From Polychytrium aggregatum (Eukaryota; Chytridiomycota; Chytridiomycetes; Polychytriales): 64,000 nt of DNA. Made by a program: the position numbers and the translations under genes. This document shows positions 12,660-23,869 of this stretch, piece after piece; positions within the stretch are counted from its first letter, which is position 1, and each line of letters opens with the position of its first letter. The notes under the pieces are model-generated. The model searched no databases. It was not told where the DNA came from and worked only from the letters and a program-made list of their open reading frames with translations. Location: the NCBI RefSeq assembly GCF_025602895.1, contig NW_026516280.1, positions 124,001-188,000 on the forward strand. Reading direction: 5' to 3'.

Positions 12660-13571
12660 AGAGGATACTTGGCCGACTGAAAAGTCGCCGCTCAGGCCTT
12701 GCCTTGACTGTGGAGAGCTGTGGCTTGTTGTCGCAGCTCTGGGGCCATGTGCAGGTAGATGCAGATGCAGATAGCCGAAGGCACCGTGGCATGCGCCGAT
12801 ACATGGATGGGCACAACAATCCAGCAGATCGCATGTCCGCAAAGGCAAAGTAATGAACATGATCGTCAGCAGACATCGGATGGACAGGGTGGCTCGCATC
12901 CAGCGTCGCTGCAGCGGACCCAGCCCGGTGCTCGATTTGCGACCCGCGGCATCGGCAAATGCTCACCTTCCTGGTCGTCTGGTGATAGCGAGAAAAACTC
13001 TTGCTTCTTCTGCTCGAAATACCGTCGGATCTGCGAGGTGGCGGCGATGCCGTCGGTCAGAAAGTACCCATGTCTAGCTTCAGCTGAATCGGGCAAAGCT
13101 GTCTTGATGCAGCACCAATATAAGAGGGGCAGTCTTCTCACTCCATCGCTTACCGGACGGAAGCAGTGATCGCCATCTCCCCAGTCCATCCAGAGAACAC
13201 TGTAGACGCCGAGGACTAGAGACGAGAGAGAAAACAAAGACAGCTGAGCACCGGGCGAGTAGAGAGGCCATTGATACGCAGTAAGGATGGCTGTGATTGG
13301 CCAAGTCGACGAAGCAGCACTTCGATGTCGCTCTTTGGACTCTCAGGAGAGATTGATCTGAAAGAGCCCCACAAGTTGCGGTCGATACAAGCCCATGAAC
13401 CAGAGACGTACCGGCCATGACCGCATAGGAGCCGCGCATGAAGAGCTGAACACCCGGGGTAACGGTGTTCTTTCTGGGGTGCAGCAGCCGCCTGCGGTAC
13501 TTGAGATACTTTGGGTTCGCCGAGATGGCCTTGGGGACACTGGACTCGTAGTGGGACATGGATGTGTTCAC
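12660..13571 (-). CDS. Putative small membrane protein, multi-exon, unrecognised
   Basis: I do not recognise this gene. A plausible first exon runs from 13571 (or the in-frame Met at 13559) down to a GTACGT donor near 13413 and encodes a basic N-terminus (NPKYLKYRRRLLHPRKN) followed by the start of a hydrophobic stretch. Using the acceptor near 13290, the next exon continues it (AILTAYQWPLYSPG, then SLSSLVLGVYSVLWMDWGDG), ending at a GTAAGC donor near 13155. A third coding piece (HGYFLTDGIAATSQIRRYF and a Lys/Glu-rich helix) ends at a GTGAGC donor near 12964. The C-terminal exon and stop cannot be fixed. One or two membrane helices are likely. The coding pieces share strand and phase, which argues for a real gene, but extent and start are uncertain. 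Confidence 0.45.
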
Positions 13572-14067
13572 AGGGCTGTGGGCTGCGGGTGGGTCGCTGT
13601 CGATACGATGTATTCACTCGGTCGGCTGGCTGGGTTCTCGAGAGGTGCGAGCGTCGGTGTGGGCACGGGCCAGCAACGACAGATCGACGGAATGAAGGGC
13701 AGCGAAGGACAGCGACCGAGAGAAGAAAAAAAATGGAGCGCAGGACAAAAGGGCGCCCCCGAGCCGCCGAACGGGTGCATGGGCACCGACAGCGAACATA
13801 TCGACCAGGACCAACTGTGGACATCGGCATCGGCATCTGCATGGATATCGGCATCGACATGGGTATCGACATGGATATCGACATGGATATCGACATGGAT
13901 ATCGATATCGCACCCGCAGCGCCGTCGGCCGGCTGGGTCGGCACCGCTTGTCAGCCCGCGCAAACGCGCTGCAGCAAAACTCGGCATTCGCCCGACCCCG
14001 ACTTGCTGCTGGCTTGCCCTTGATCTTGCCCTCCGCGCACTGCTCTCAAGCGCATCCCGGCCCAGCC
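13572..14067. other. Divergent promoter region with a CATGGATATCGA-type tandem repeat
   Basis: The shared 5' region of two divergent genes. Positions about 13820-13908 hold a tandem array of a 12-bp unit, (A/G)TCGACATGGAT with variants, flanked by shorter GGCATC units. It is open in several frames on both strands, which explains the low-complexity ORFs there. No gene is supported inside it. Confidence 0.75.
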
Positions 14068-17000
14068 ATGGTTCATCTGGAACGAGCAACACCGTCGTCT
14101 GCATCGTCCCTGAACAGCCACCCCCGCCATCGCTACCCCAACAGCGACTCGGGCTCGGACTCGGACGACTCCTCCACGCGACCGGCCCGACGACGCCTGT
14201 CGAACAGCTCCAAGCAGCGATCGGGCCTCAAGGTTAAGCCAACGGCCGTATCGTCTGGCCAATGGACCCCGCTGGTCCCGCAGAGCCAGTTGGGCGATAA
14301 CTCGGATCTAGCGCTGCTGTCGGTCCTGGATGATGTCGGCTCGCTCTCGAGCGAATCTTCCGATGCCGACGCTGGCCCCTTCTCGACCTCGCAGGAGCTG
14401 GGCTCGTCGCAGATGCAGCTGGACGGTTCGCTGTCAGATGGCTCGGAGCCCGGCGGCTCTCCGATGCTGCTCTCCCAGCCGTCGGGCGATCTGGTCGATC
14501 TTGAGTCTGAGATCGAACTCCCTATTATCGCTACCGCCGCCGCCGCCACCACCACCACCACTGCCGGTGCCGCTGCTGCTGCTGAAGCCCCCGCTGCGAT
14601 GCCCAAGCCCAGCCTGTCGAGCCCTGCAAGCCGCATGGACCCGGGCGAGACTGCCGCCAGCCAAACCGAGCCAGAAAGCAGCCTGGCAGGTATGTCCTTT
14701 CAGATACCCAAGGTATCGCCCAAGTGGGAATTTGACGGCTTTGAGGGCGGACCGTCGTCCCATCAAATCGTGCTGGACTGGCTCCTGGTCCCGCGCAACT
14801 ACGAGCGTTGGGCTGGACTAGAGAAGAACGCATCTGTCTCAAAAGTGGCCCTCTGTCGAGAGATCATCCGCCTCCTCAATGACGCCAAGATCTTCACCCG
14901 TCGAGAGAGCGATGTCACGAACCGCATCAACGGCTGGCTCAAGTCCTACAAGGAGGCATGTGCATGGCTTGAGACCGAGGGCGCCACCATCCGCACGAGC
15001 GGTGTTGACGACCCCGAGTCGGTCATCCGTTTCCATATCCTCACCACGCTCAAGTGCAAGCACTTTTACGAGTTCCATCCGATCTTTGAAGAGGCCAAGA
15101 GCCGCTATCGGGCGTCGTTCTCAAAGACCCCGAACGCCCGCACCCCGTCGGCCCCCAAGACCTCCCCGGCCCCTGAGCCCGCCCGTGCCTACTCTGTGCC
15201 GGTGACTGCTCATAAACCGGCCGCGAGCATCCAGACATTGCACTCCGACCCTGCGAGCGGCACCGATACCCCCCAAGATCGCACGAATGCCCCCGCCGCG
15301 AAATATCGGAGCAGCCGGGAAGCAGCCGAGAAGCCGCAACCGCCACAATTGCCGCCGACCACAAGCGCCTCCGCATCTGCCACAGCGAGCCCATCGCCGT
15401 CGATTCTCACAACACCCGTCCGGTCAGTTTCCAAACGACCTGATATTGTGCTGGCTGAATCGAGCCCAGCGGCTGTTCGGTCGGTCACAAAGACTACAAA
15501 GGTGGCAAAGACGGCACGGCCAACACCGACCTCGGCGCAGCCGACCCAGATCGAAATCAAGCTCAGCGATGTGCCCGAGCCCATCGTGTCGCCCGTGCTT
15601 ACTCCAACGGCCCGAGCCATGGATCGCGACTTGCAGAGCCAGGACCTCGCGGCGTCTGCTCTGAGCGGCACCGCCCTGTCCCTTGAGCTTAATGATGCTC
15701 CGAGCCCAAGCCAACGGCTGTTGACGACAAGCCTGGGTGTCAATGCCAGTGCCAGTGTCAGAGCCAGTGCCAGTGCCAGTGCTAGTGCTAGTGCCAGTGC
15801 CAGTGCCAGTGCCGCAAAGGACACCAGCTCGCTTGTCCGTAAGCGAGTACCGTCGCAAAAGCAACCGCAGTCGCAACCACAGCCCACCGCCGAGCCTCTG
15901 TCCCAAGTGTTGCTTGGCGTTGAGCCCAGGGAGCTCGCCCCAGAAGTTGAGGTGGAGATTGTTTACACTGGCCCTCTGAAACGATCAGGTTTGTACAAAG
16001 ACGAGATCCTGCAGGACGGCTTAGTGTTGGATTGGCTCCGTCTGGGGTCTGTGGCAGCTCCGTGTGGTGGCGGGGCTGTCGAAACATCTGTCGGACCGGC
16101 GACGATCAAATGCATGGAGCCCAAGGCAGTCTGTGAGCTGATCCATCTTGGGCCTACCGACTATGATTGCGATCGCTCATATCTACCCTCCTTCCCATCT
16201 GCCTTTCGAAATTGCTGCTCTATGCCTGTGGTTGTGGTGACCAGTGTCCGCCTCGCAAACGTCCGCTTCCAGAAAAGCCACCCAGTCCAAGCAGTCGCTG
16301 AAAAGCTCAAAGACTCCAACGCGAAAGCCCAAATCACTCTTGGACACGTTCGTTGTTGATCCCACCCAAATCATTCAGTCGACCCAGCCCTGCCCGACGA
16401 CGCCTCTCCAAAGCCGCGACATGGGGTCTGCTCCTGCTCCGCCGCAATACCAGCCTTCGTCTGAGATACTCGAGATCGGTTCACAGAATCTAAGCAGCGC
16501 ATCGGCAAAGTCCCGGTCCCGTGAGCAGTCTATCGTGTTGCATGATATCGAAATGAACGAAGATGATGCTGCAATGGCGCCGGCGCCGGCTCGATCTTGG
16601 ACGCAGTCTCTCACCTCAAAGTCGGAAGCCAAGCCACCGCCGTCCACGATGCCTTTTGGCCCGGGTGTGAGTCCAGTCCAGGCACTGGCCGACGGGCAGA
16701 CAGATTCCGCCAAGGGCAGCAGCGACAACAGTGCACCTAGTCACTCGACTGAGCCAAGGGATCCCCGCCCCATTCGCTCATACTCCAGGCAACGACAAGA
16801 AATCTCCTCGCAGAGCGACCTCTATGCGTCTCAGACGCGGGAGCCCGATTCCCCGCACGAAGCGTCGCAGCCTCCGGGATCCTATCGCACCGAGCCCAAG
16901 ACCCCAGCCACCACCGCCGTCAAGCGGAAGGAGGAGGCCTCGGCCGAGTCCCACGCAAGCAAGCGGCGCTACATCGATGGAAAGACGCCCGCAGATGCCC

Positions 17001-17815
17001 CACCAAATTTGCAAGATCGCCATGCCTCAGCGTCTTCCAGAAGCCTCGAGTCACAGGGACTTGCCGGCGCCGTTCGCGAGACAAGTCCAGGGCCTGCAGG
17101 TAACTCGACACCACCATCCCGCCGCCTTGGAGAACGAGATAAGGAAGCCACGCGGTATCGTCCGTCATACGAACGTCGACAAGATCCCGAGCACTCGTAT
17201 CGACCCAACTACTATCGCAACGAGCGACGACGCAGCCCCCCTCGGGATTGGCGACAGGAGCGCGAGGAGCCGCATCGATACGACAGGCAGGGCGACGCCT
17301 ACGGCGGCTCTTACGGCGGCTCTTACGGCGGCTCAGCAAGCCGCAACGACCGTGGCGGCTACGGCCTATCCGAGTATACAAAGCTGCGAGAGAACGGATA
17401 CCTCAGCGACCCCGAAGCCGCCAGCCGCAGCCACGCGTGGATCGACTCTGGGACTGCCGATCCGGACCGCCCGCGACGCTTGTCCACTTCGACGCCGCCT
17501 GACGCTCGATCCAAAAGCAAATACCCAACCGACCCTGCCCTGGTCGACCAGCTCTTCCTCCAGCGCGAGCTCGAGATCCATGAACTGACAATGGCCAGGC
17601 TGAAGGCGGACCTGCATGTCTCACAGCTCAAGGTCAAGTACGCACACGAGCTTCTCGACCGCGTGCGAAACGATGCCGAGAACGAGCGGCAGCAGTTGTC
17701 CAACAAGAAGCTCAAGATCGAGCTGTTTGTGGCCCGGAAGATGGCCGAACGGGGTATGCAGGAGCTGGGCATGTCGATCGATGAATTCGAGGCGGCTCTG
17801 GGGTCTATGAATTGA
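14068..17815 (+). CDS. Large disordered protein with SANT/Myb-like segment and C-terminal coiled coil
   Basis: Two exons (14068-15988 and 16245-17815, intron 256 nt, phase 1) give 1163 residues. The start at 14068 precedes a Ser/Asp-rich acidic region. Around residues 235-310 is a compact helical segment (VLDWLLVPRNYERWAG, then DVTNRINGWLKSYKEACAWL) of the Trp-rich SANT/Myb-like kind seen in fungal and oomycete putative DNA-binding proteins. It is followed by long Pro/Ser/Ala linkers, including an Ala-Ser dipeptide run, a GGSY triplet repeat near residue 1000 and an RS/RD-rich stretch. The last 90 residues (from about LVDQLFLQRELEIHELTMA) form a heptad-rich coiled coil. Together these suggest a chromatin or transcription role, but no catalytic motif is present and the function is unknown. 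Confidence 0.8.
15737..15818. repeat. GCCAGT hexamer array coding for an Ala-Ser run
   Basis: About a dozen copies of GCCAGT/GCTAGT in exon 1 of the SANT-like gene encode a long alternating Ala-Ser tract. Synonymous variants (GCTAGT, GTCAGA) show it is not perfectly homogenised. Confidence 0.85.
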
Positions 17816-18204
17816 CTCGAGGACGGAGAAGACGGGAGAAGAGAGGCGCAGGGCGGACACCATGATGCGGCTGCTGTTTCTGCCGACATGAATACATATG
17901 TTCCAGTATTATCGAAACCCAAACGCGAACACACTCAAGCTCCACGTCAAAGCGAGCCATCGCCAGCCAGCCTGGGCCGCTGATGGACTGGTCGACGATT
18001 CACTCATCAACGACATCCATTCCAGCACGGACACACCTTGATAGGCACATGCATGCCATACTCTCTCCGGTGGCGGAGGCGTCGCCCAATGAGAGGAGCC
18101 CTTGGACCGGGTGCGTCGTCTCCCTGCCCTGTCTCCAAGTGATAGATCGTCGCGTTATGGATGGCTGAAGTCCGTGCGTGCGCCGCGAAGGCCGAAGTGC
18201 TAAA
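17816..18204. other. 3' flank of the SANT-like gene
   Basis: 3' UTR and spacer before Fanzor-family copy B. Nothing gene-like was seen. Copy B begins at 18207 after a TA dinucleotide. Confidence 0.6.
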
Positions 18205-18246
18205 TACAGTCGGCCCAGAAAGAAACGGGACAGTTCCTTCCTGGCA

Positions 18247-18699
18247 TCAGATGTCTGAACCCCGCTGACTGACTGTAGGCCCAGCGGGCAAGCCATGGCA
18301 TTGCACTCCTGTCTTCGTCGGCAATCGAGTGGTTTTGGTTGGTTTGGGAAGCACAGTCTTGAATACACCCGGTCGATCTCCTGTGGCGATGATCGACTGG
18401 CATACCGAGATCATGTTCCTGGCTGCATTGATGTCTCGATCCCACAGCGTATGGCAGCTTGCACAGCTCCGGACAAAGTGTGGTTTCTCGATATCAAGAT
18501 GCTCGACCTTCTCGAGTCGCTTGGCTTCCCGACAATGTGAGCACACCTGGGATGTGTTGAACTCGTTCACCGAGCACACATGAATGAACTGCTCAAAATA
18601 CCGAGCGAACCTGAGTCTCCTGGGACTGGAAGCATATCCCTTCCCCTGTTTCCAGGATGCATTCCCAAAGGCAATCACCACTTCGGTCTCCTTGGACAT
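18247..18699 (-). pseudogene. Truncated Fanzor (TnpB-like) nuclease, C-terminal half only
   Basis: A 150-residue frame starting MSKETEVVIAFGNASW. It keeps the segment before the zinc ribbon (FGNASWKQGKGY), the conserved Glu in SVNEFNTSQVCSHC (the alternate RuvC-II glutamate of Fanzors), the zinc-ribbon Cys pairs CSHC and CASC, and the RuvC-III Asp in DRDINAARNM. RuvC-I and the whole N-terminal recognition part are missing. Compared with copy A it also lacks a 14-residue stretch just after FEQFIH (in frame). The frame has no internal stop, so it could be translated, but on its own it cannot form a complete RuvC site. I treat it as a deletion derivative. Confidence 0.85.
18261..18288 (-). ncRNA. 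Candidate guide-RNA (omega/fRNA-like) 3' hairpin of copy B
   Basis: A perfect 7-bp stem CCCGCTG/CAGCGGG encloses a 14-nt loop inside the 3' end of the coding frame, 29 bp inside the right terminal repeat. The same stem is in copy A. In TnpB and Fanzor elements the guide RNA is made from the 3' end of the gene up to the right end, so this hairpin is a reasonable part of its scaffold. Expression is inferred only. Confidence 0.4.
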
Positions 18700-18807
18700 A
18701 CTGAATAGCTATGAATGCGATGAGTGGGTGTGTGTATTCAGGTTCCAGAAATACACACTGTCCTGGCTCAAAACGGGGGTGTCCCATTTCATTTTGGAAA
18801 CGCTGTA

Positions 18808-19302
18808 GATGGAATGTGTGTGTATTCGGGGTCCAGAGAAAGAAGGGTAGCTTTTGTTTTGGCTCCAAAAAAGGGATAAATTAAGGGAGGTGCGTGTTCA
18901 AGAGGGTGGGATGAGCATAGTAGGTGGGAGGAGAAAGAGGAGAAAGAGGAGTAGCCAGAGGGTCGAGAGTAGACAGTTGCAAACGCCAAGGGAGCCAAAG
19001 GCGAGCGTCAGTCAGTGCGCCAGTCAGCGCCAGCAGTTTGCACGCAAGTGAGCCAAAGTTGAACAAGAAGCAAAGAGTATACATGGAAAATCGATCGAGG
19101 TGAGTCCCCGAACGAACAGAGTAAGCGGATAGGCGAAACTGACGGTCGCAACGAGACAGGGCCGCGAAAGGCAAGGCAAAGTAAGGGAGCAGAGGACAGG
19201 GTCCGAGACACCGGTGGTGGCCGCCAGAAAAGCCCGAGGGGCTGCCAATAGGGGATCCTGTAAAGCAGCAGCGCCCTCAGAGAAGCCCTCGGAAAGGGGG
19301 CT
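18808..19302. other. 3' flank of the glycosyltransferase gene
   Basis: AG-rich spacer and presumed 3' UTR of the minus-strand glycosyltransferase. GGAGAAAGA repeats occur near 18930-18950. No supported gene. Confidence 0.55.
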
Positions 19303-21708
19303 CTATGACTTGTCTTCGGATGAAGCCAAGGCAGCCGGCGCAGCCGTCATGACCAGCGTCACCGGGGCTTCTGGCGATGTTGACGCTGGTGCTGTTGCCA
19401 GCGATTCATTTTCCAACGAGCCTACGGGCAAGGCGATCGACGCAACGGGCTTGCCAGCGACCTTGTACTCGAGACTGTTGGTCCAAAAATGCGAAATGTT
19501 GGCTTGCAGGGCCGGCAGCACGCCGTAGAGAACACCGCTGACGGGAAGCGCGATCCAGTCCAGGAGATTGAGGAGGCTGCGAGTCGACACAAACTGGGAC
19601 CGCTTGCCGAGGTATTGGACGTTGCCGGTGGACTGGGCAGCGTGCTTCCAGCGGCCGATGGCGATCCAGTGGTGGTAGAACTCAAAGACGATGATGGTGA
19701 GGACGAAGGGCGCCATAGCAACGTTGCGCATCATCCCGGCAATGTTGACGCAGGTCATGACGTAGCTATCGAGGGTGGGTGGGTTGCTGAGGCGAGAGAA
19801 GAAGAGCGAACCGACTGTGCTGTTGGGCAGACTCACGCTTGTGATCAGCATCACCAGCACGATGTGGATCAAGAAGACGTGGAGCTCGAGGATGCGATAG
19901 ACCATGTCGAGGTAGGTGAGCAGGGGGAAATGCGACGGCGAGACTTGGTTTTCGATGTCGATGGCAATCTGTTTGCCGGTGAGGTAGCGATACATGTGGT
20001 TGAAGGTGCGCTCGAGGACATAGCCGGTGTCGAGCGATCCCCAAAGATGGCGACGGCTCTGGCCGTACCGGGCCCAGAGGGTCGAGAACCAGTGTTTGCC
20101 TTCGATATTGCACTGCGACGCCGGGGAGTAGACGCCGACAATCTCCAGCGAGCCACCCGTGGCAAAGAAGCACTTTGCGTACATGTGCATGTCCTCGCCG
20201 ATGGCTTCGGGACCGACGTCCCAGAAGTCGACCGACCGGGCGAGGTTCATCGAGACCGAGTAGGCCGAGGTGGGGATCTTTGTGCTCGAGCCTTGGTACA
20301 TATTGGAGATGCCGCCGATGGCCCACATGTTGTCGGCGGTTCGGACGATGAAGGGGATGTCCTTGGCGTTTCTGTGTGAGGAACAGGGGAGGCGGCGCGG
20401 TGAGTAAGCTGACGGCCACAGTTGCTTGGAAGGAGCATTCTGGGGTGCGGCTCCATCGACGAAGGGGAGGGCTGATGGTTGTGCGGAGGGTTACCTGTCA
20501 AAGACAACCGAGGTTGCAAACATCATGCGGTTCCGCTTCTCCTGGGGAGCGATGCCAAAGTGGTAGTTGATAGCCATGAAATAGTCTTGAGTGAAGCAGG
20601 TGTCGGCGTCCATGACGGTGTAGACATGGTCGTTGCGGTCTTCGATCTTGATGCTCATCTGGCGGGCGGCCCACGAAACATTGCTCGATTTGCCACGGAT
20701 TTCGCCGACAAGGCCCGAGGGATGCTGTGTAAAGTCGATAAACAGGAACTTGTTCCTGAAGGCCGCAATCAAATCGTTGGCCTTGAGTTCGCTCCCCGAC
20801 TCGCTGGCCTCCATGGCGAGGCAGATCTGGAGCAGGCGGACAGGACGAGGGGGGGGGAGGCGGCTTTGTGAGTACGAGAACCAGCAAGCCCAGCAAGCCT
20901 GGGCAGATAGCCAATCACATGCACAACAGGTGTGCTATGCGCAGGCGATGCGCAGGGCATGTGCAGGGGTGTCCGGACGACTCGGCAGCCCCGAGCAGCG
21001 CAGCCAGCCCGTTCGCCAAGAAACGACCCGTGACCTCCACCAGCTCGTGTGCAACAGGAATCTCGGGCAACAGCAGCGGCAGCAGGGCACGGCACGGCAT
21101 GGGGGGGGGAGGACAAATTATAGCAGCAGGTGTACCTTGTACTGAGCCTTAGCGATGGTGTGACTTGCCAAGACGTCGAGGGTCTCGGTCAGAGTACCAA
21201 TGTCCTCTTTGTAGTTCGGAATAATGATGACATGTCGCACTTGATAGAATCTGGAGTTGCGTTTGGAATCGACCAGAGTCACAGCCGAGCCGTCAGAGCT
21301 GGAGGCGTCGGAGTCGAGGTCCTTCTCGGGGAGAGCGGTACAGGGACTCGAGACAGAGGCGCTGGTGTCGACCAAGTCGGTCGAGTCGGGCTTCTGAGCA
21401 TCGGCCAAGACCAGAAGTGGCGGAGTAGGGCTGGGAGTCGGCGCGGGCTCGGGCGACTGGGGGGCATCGGCCAGATACTTCTGGTACCAGTCGGTCTTGG
21501 AGTGCTTGACCGAGGCAAAGTAGATTGCGATCATGGCCCAGGCGGTGCGGAGGCCGTTCAGGACAAAGATGACTTGCAGGAAGAGATAAATTGCAACAAA
21601 GAGTTGAGGGGTGAAGTAGGGACCGATCGAGGAGATGAGCAGGGTGCAGATGAGCCAGATGCCCGGCAGCCGCTGGAAGACATGTTTGGAGTATCCGCTG
21701 GGATTCAT
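19303..21708 (-). CDS. Membrane-bound family 2 glycosyltransferase (chitin/hyaluronan synthase-like fold)
   Basis: Three exons (21136-21708, 20495-20826, 19303-20371) give 657 residues. The N-terminus has two predicted membrane helices (WLICTLLISSIGPYF and FVAIYLFLQVIFVLNGL). The GT-A domain follows: VIIIPNYKED (nucleotide binding), VYTVMDADTCF (the D-x-D metal site), AIGEDMHMY (the ED acceptor site) and RYGQSRRHLWGSLDTG (the Q-x-x-R-W-like site of processive GT2 enzymes, here RRHLWG). Several C-terminal membrane helices follow and the tail is Ser/Ala-rich. It is likely a beta-glycan polymerase or transferase at the plasma membrane or Golgi. It is shorter than chitin synthases and lacks their QRRRW signature, so the substrate is open. 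A TATATATA box lies at about 22180-22187, upstream of the start. Confidence 0.85.
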
Positions 21709-23869
21709 GGTTGACCTTGTGGGTGGGATACTTGATGGACTGCGAGATGGAAAGTGCAAAGACGGGAGCAGGAGAAAAGGGAGAGAGGGGAGAGAGAAAA
21801 AAAAATGGAAGCACAAGGACCAAAGGGCCGGGGGATGGAGAGGCAGGTTAGCACGGGACTCGCGACAGCGGACAATCTCGACGGCGGAACGAGGGATGCC
21901 GACCAAGCGATGCCAGATATCGACGAACCAATGTCAGTGCGCCGGAACAGGAGGAGCGATGGGCAAAATGGTATGAGGACAGGCAGATGCAAGAGGGATG
22001 GGTTTGGATAGACGGGGCCGAGTGAGGCTTGATGCACAGCCCGACAGGCGGGAGTGTAAAAGGGGAGTGGATGGACTTTGAACTAACAAGAGGTTCTGGC
22101 AGGGATGAGGTCCAGGGCGCCAGGACAGCGAGAGAGAGCGACTTGCCTAATAACCGAGGGGCCGTTCCGAGGTGTGCGGATTATATATAGCGAGATGCGT
22201 TCCAGGAAGCATGCGGGGGGAGCGCGGAGATCGGCAGCGGCAGAGGCGTGCCCACAGGAATATATTGCGGGCTGGGCATGGAGTGAGCATCGCGAAGGAC
22301 GAGAGACGAGACGGCGGCGAGACGGGGGCGAGAGCGGCGATTGTGCGGTGCTCGGCGAGAGAGACGAGGGCGTGGCAGAGCACTCAGTCCCAGCGAGGCC
22401 GAGTGGGAAAACGGGCCATTGGCGGTGGCTGGGACCTTCGGCTTGTTGGGCCTTCGGGCCAGCGAGGTCCTCGGCCCCTGCACGCTTTTTTTCGCTTGCG
22501 CTCTGGCGAATGGCGGCCTGCAGCCAGACAAGGACAAGGCTGCGAGCCCCGAGGACCGGTGGTACGCGCTGCCCACATAACAAACCCGTGCGACGCGCAG
22601 GATCGCTGGCTGGAACAGCGGCCGGTGCCTGGGGACGACGAGGGCCGGTGGTGTTGGCGCTGATGTTGGATTGGTGTCGGTGCTGATGTTAGATTGGTGT
22701 CGGCGTCGGCGCGAATGTTAGATTGGTGCCGTGTTAATGTTAAGTTGGTGCCAGCGCAGTCGACCGTGGATGCACTTGCAATTGATGTCTGAACGTCTGC
22801 ATTGACCATCCCAAGCACGGATGACGAATCCACTCGGCCAACAAAGCGGCTGCTCGATGATCCCAAACTGCGCCAGCCAGACGACCAACACAAGCGGCTG
22901 CGCGCGGCCAGTCCGCCCCGTGGCAGCAGCTGCTGCCACAGTCGCGCCTGCAAAACGGCAAAACAGTGCCCGGCAAAACGGAGGACACGTCGGGGGTCGT
23001 CGTTGGCCTGCTGGCGCCCACGTCGACAAATCGATACGCAGTGATATGCAGCAGAGTGCGGCGGTGATATGCAGCAGCAGGCACGAAGCAGCAAGCAGCA
23101 CGCTTCTCGGCCTCTGCGCGACCTCCTCTAGGCCCACCCGCCATCCCGGCCGTCGAGAGGCCTCCGTGCCGACTCAATCCGAGTCATATCGACGTGGGGT
23201 CCACAGCCATGCATCGACAGCGGCACAGACATCGCGGTGACTCTTGGCAGTGGCTCTTGGCATGGACCCGGCAATCGTCCGCGTTCCTCTTGCCCTCGAT
23301 CAACCAATCCATCAGCCGGCGTGTGCTTCTCAGAACATGGAGCCCGCTGTGGGTGCCACTTCATCCCGCCGGTGTTGATGCCTCGGCGAGGCAAGGTTTC
23401 CAATCCGCAGGATATCCGGCGGCCAAAAGCTGACCACGCGCCGACTGCCTCGCGGGACACATGAGCCACCCTGCCCCACCGATATACTCCCGGTGCCCAA
23501 GACAGCATCCGGGCCAGCACGGTCGTCCGCAGGCGGCGGTCAGCAGTACTCTCGAGATGCCGAGATGCTGCCCGCCGTCTTGTGACGGCACAGAGTATAC
23601 CCGAGTCATCCCCGTGCTGAGAAAACAAAGCAACCTGATCCGCCCGACTCCTTATGCCCGCTGCATGTCCCAGAAATCCGGAGGTTCTGTTCATGATGGC
23701 CGCCATGATCTTGGTTGCATCGCACCCAACAGCCATGGCAAAGGTCCCAGACTCAAACTACTGGCAGACGATCGCGTCGCCGCAATAAGTATTCAACAAT
23801 AGTCATAGACAAGGACCGACATGCATTCATGGTGTCCTATCTCACTTGACCCTGCTCGCCCCTCCCCGT
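21709..23869. other. Intergenic region upstream of the glycosyltransferase, no gene accepted
   Basis: About 2.2 kb of GC-rich DNA. It contains a TATATATA run near 22182, mixed open frames on both strands without domains (22.1-23.2 kb), and an imperfect tandem array of a 20-30 bp TTAGATTGGTGTCGG-type unit at about 22660-22750. The C-terminal exon of the carbonic anhydrase gene lies just beyond. A short, rapidly evolving gene cannot be ruled out. Confidence 0.5.
22660..22752. repeat. Imperfect tandem repeat (TTAGATTGGTGTCGG type)
   Basis: Four to five diverged copies of GTTAGATTGGTG(T/C)CGG, separated by 6-16 bp of GCTGATG-like spacer. The copies differ by single bases and indels. Confidence 0.75.

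Larger units (their letters stand above)
18207..18805 (-). mobile_element. Fanzor-family element, copy B (599 bp, TA on both flanks)
   Basis: Element bounded by inverted repeats: the right end is 18207-18232 and the left end 18780-18805 (the element reads on the minus strand). The dinucleotide TA sits directly outside both ends (18205-18206 and 18806-18807), the target-site signature of Tc1/mariner-type transposition. The ends start CAGTC/CAGCG and finish with an AAACGGGACA-like block. Inside is a 150-residue open frame coding for the C-terminal part of a Fanzor/TnpB-like nuclease. The sequence between the left end and that frame is only about 80 bp, so the N-terminal half is gone. The element lies between the convergent SANT-like and glycosyltransferase genes. 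Confidence 0.9.

Noticed and set aside
19489-20379. 296-codon plus-strand frame opposite the glycosyltransferase
   Set aside because: Antisense shadow; the minus strand carries the GT2 motifs.
22105-23240. Several 130-240-codon frames on both strands upstream of the glycosyltransferase
   Set aside because: Mutually overlapping, Arg/Ala/Pro-rich, no domain, no consistent splice continuation; treated as promoter and spacer DNA.
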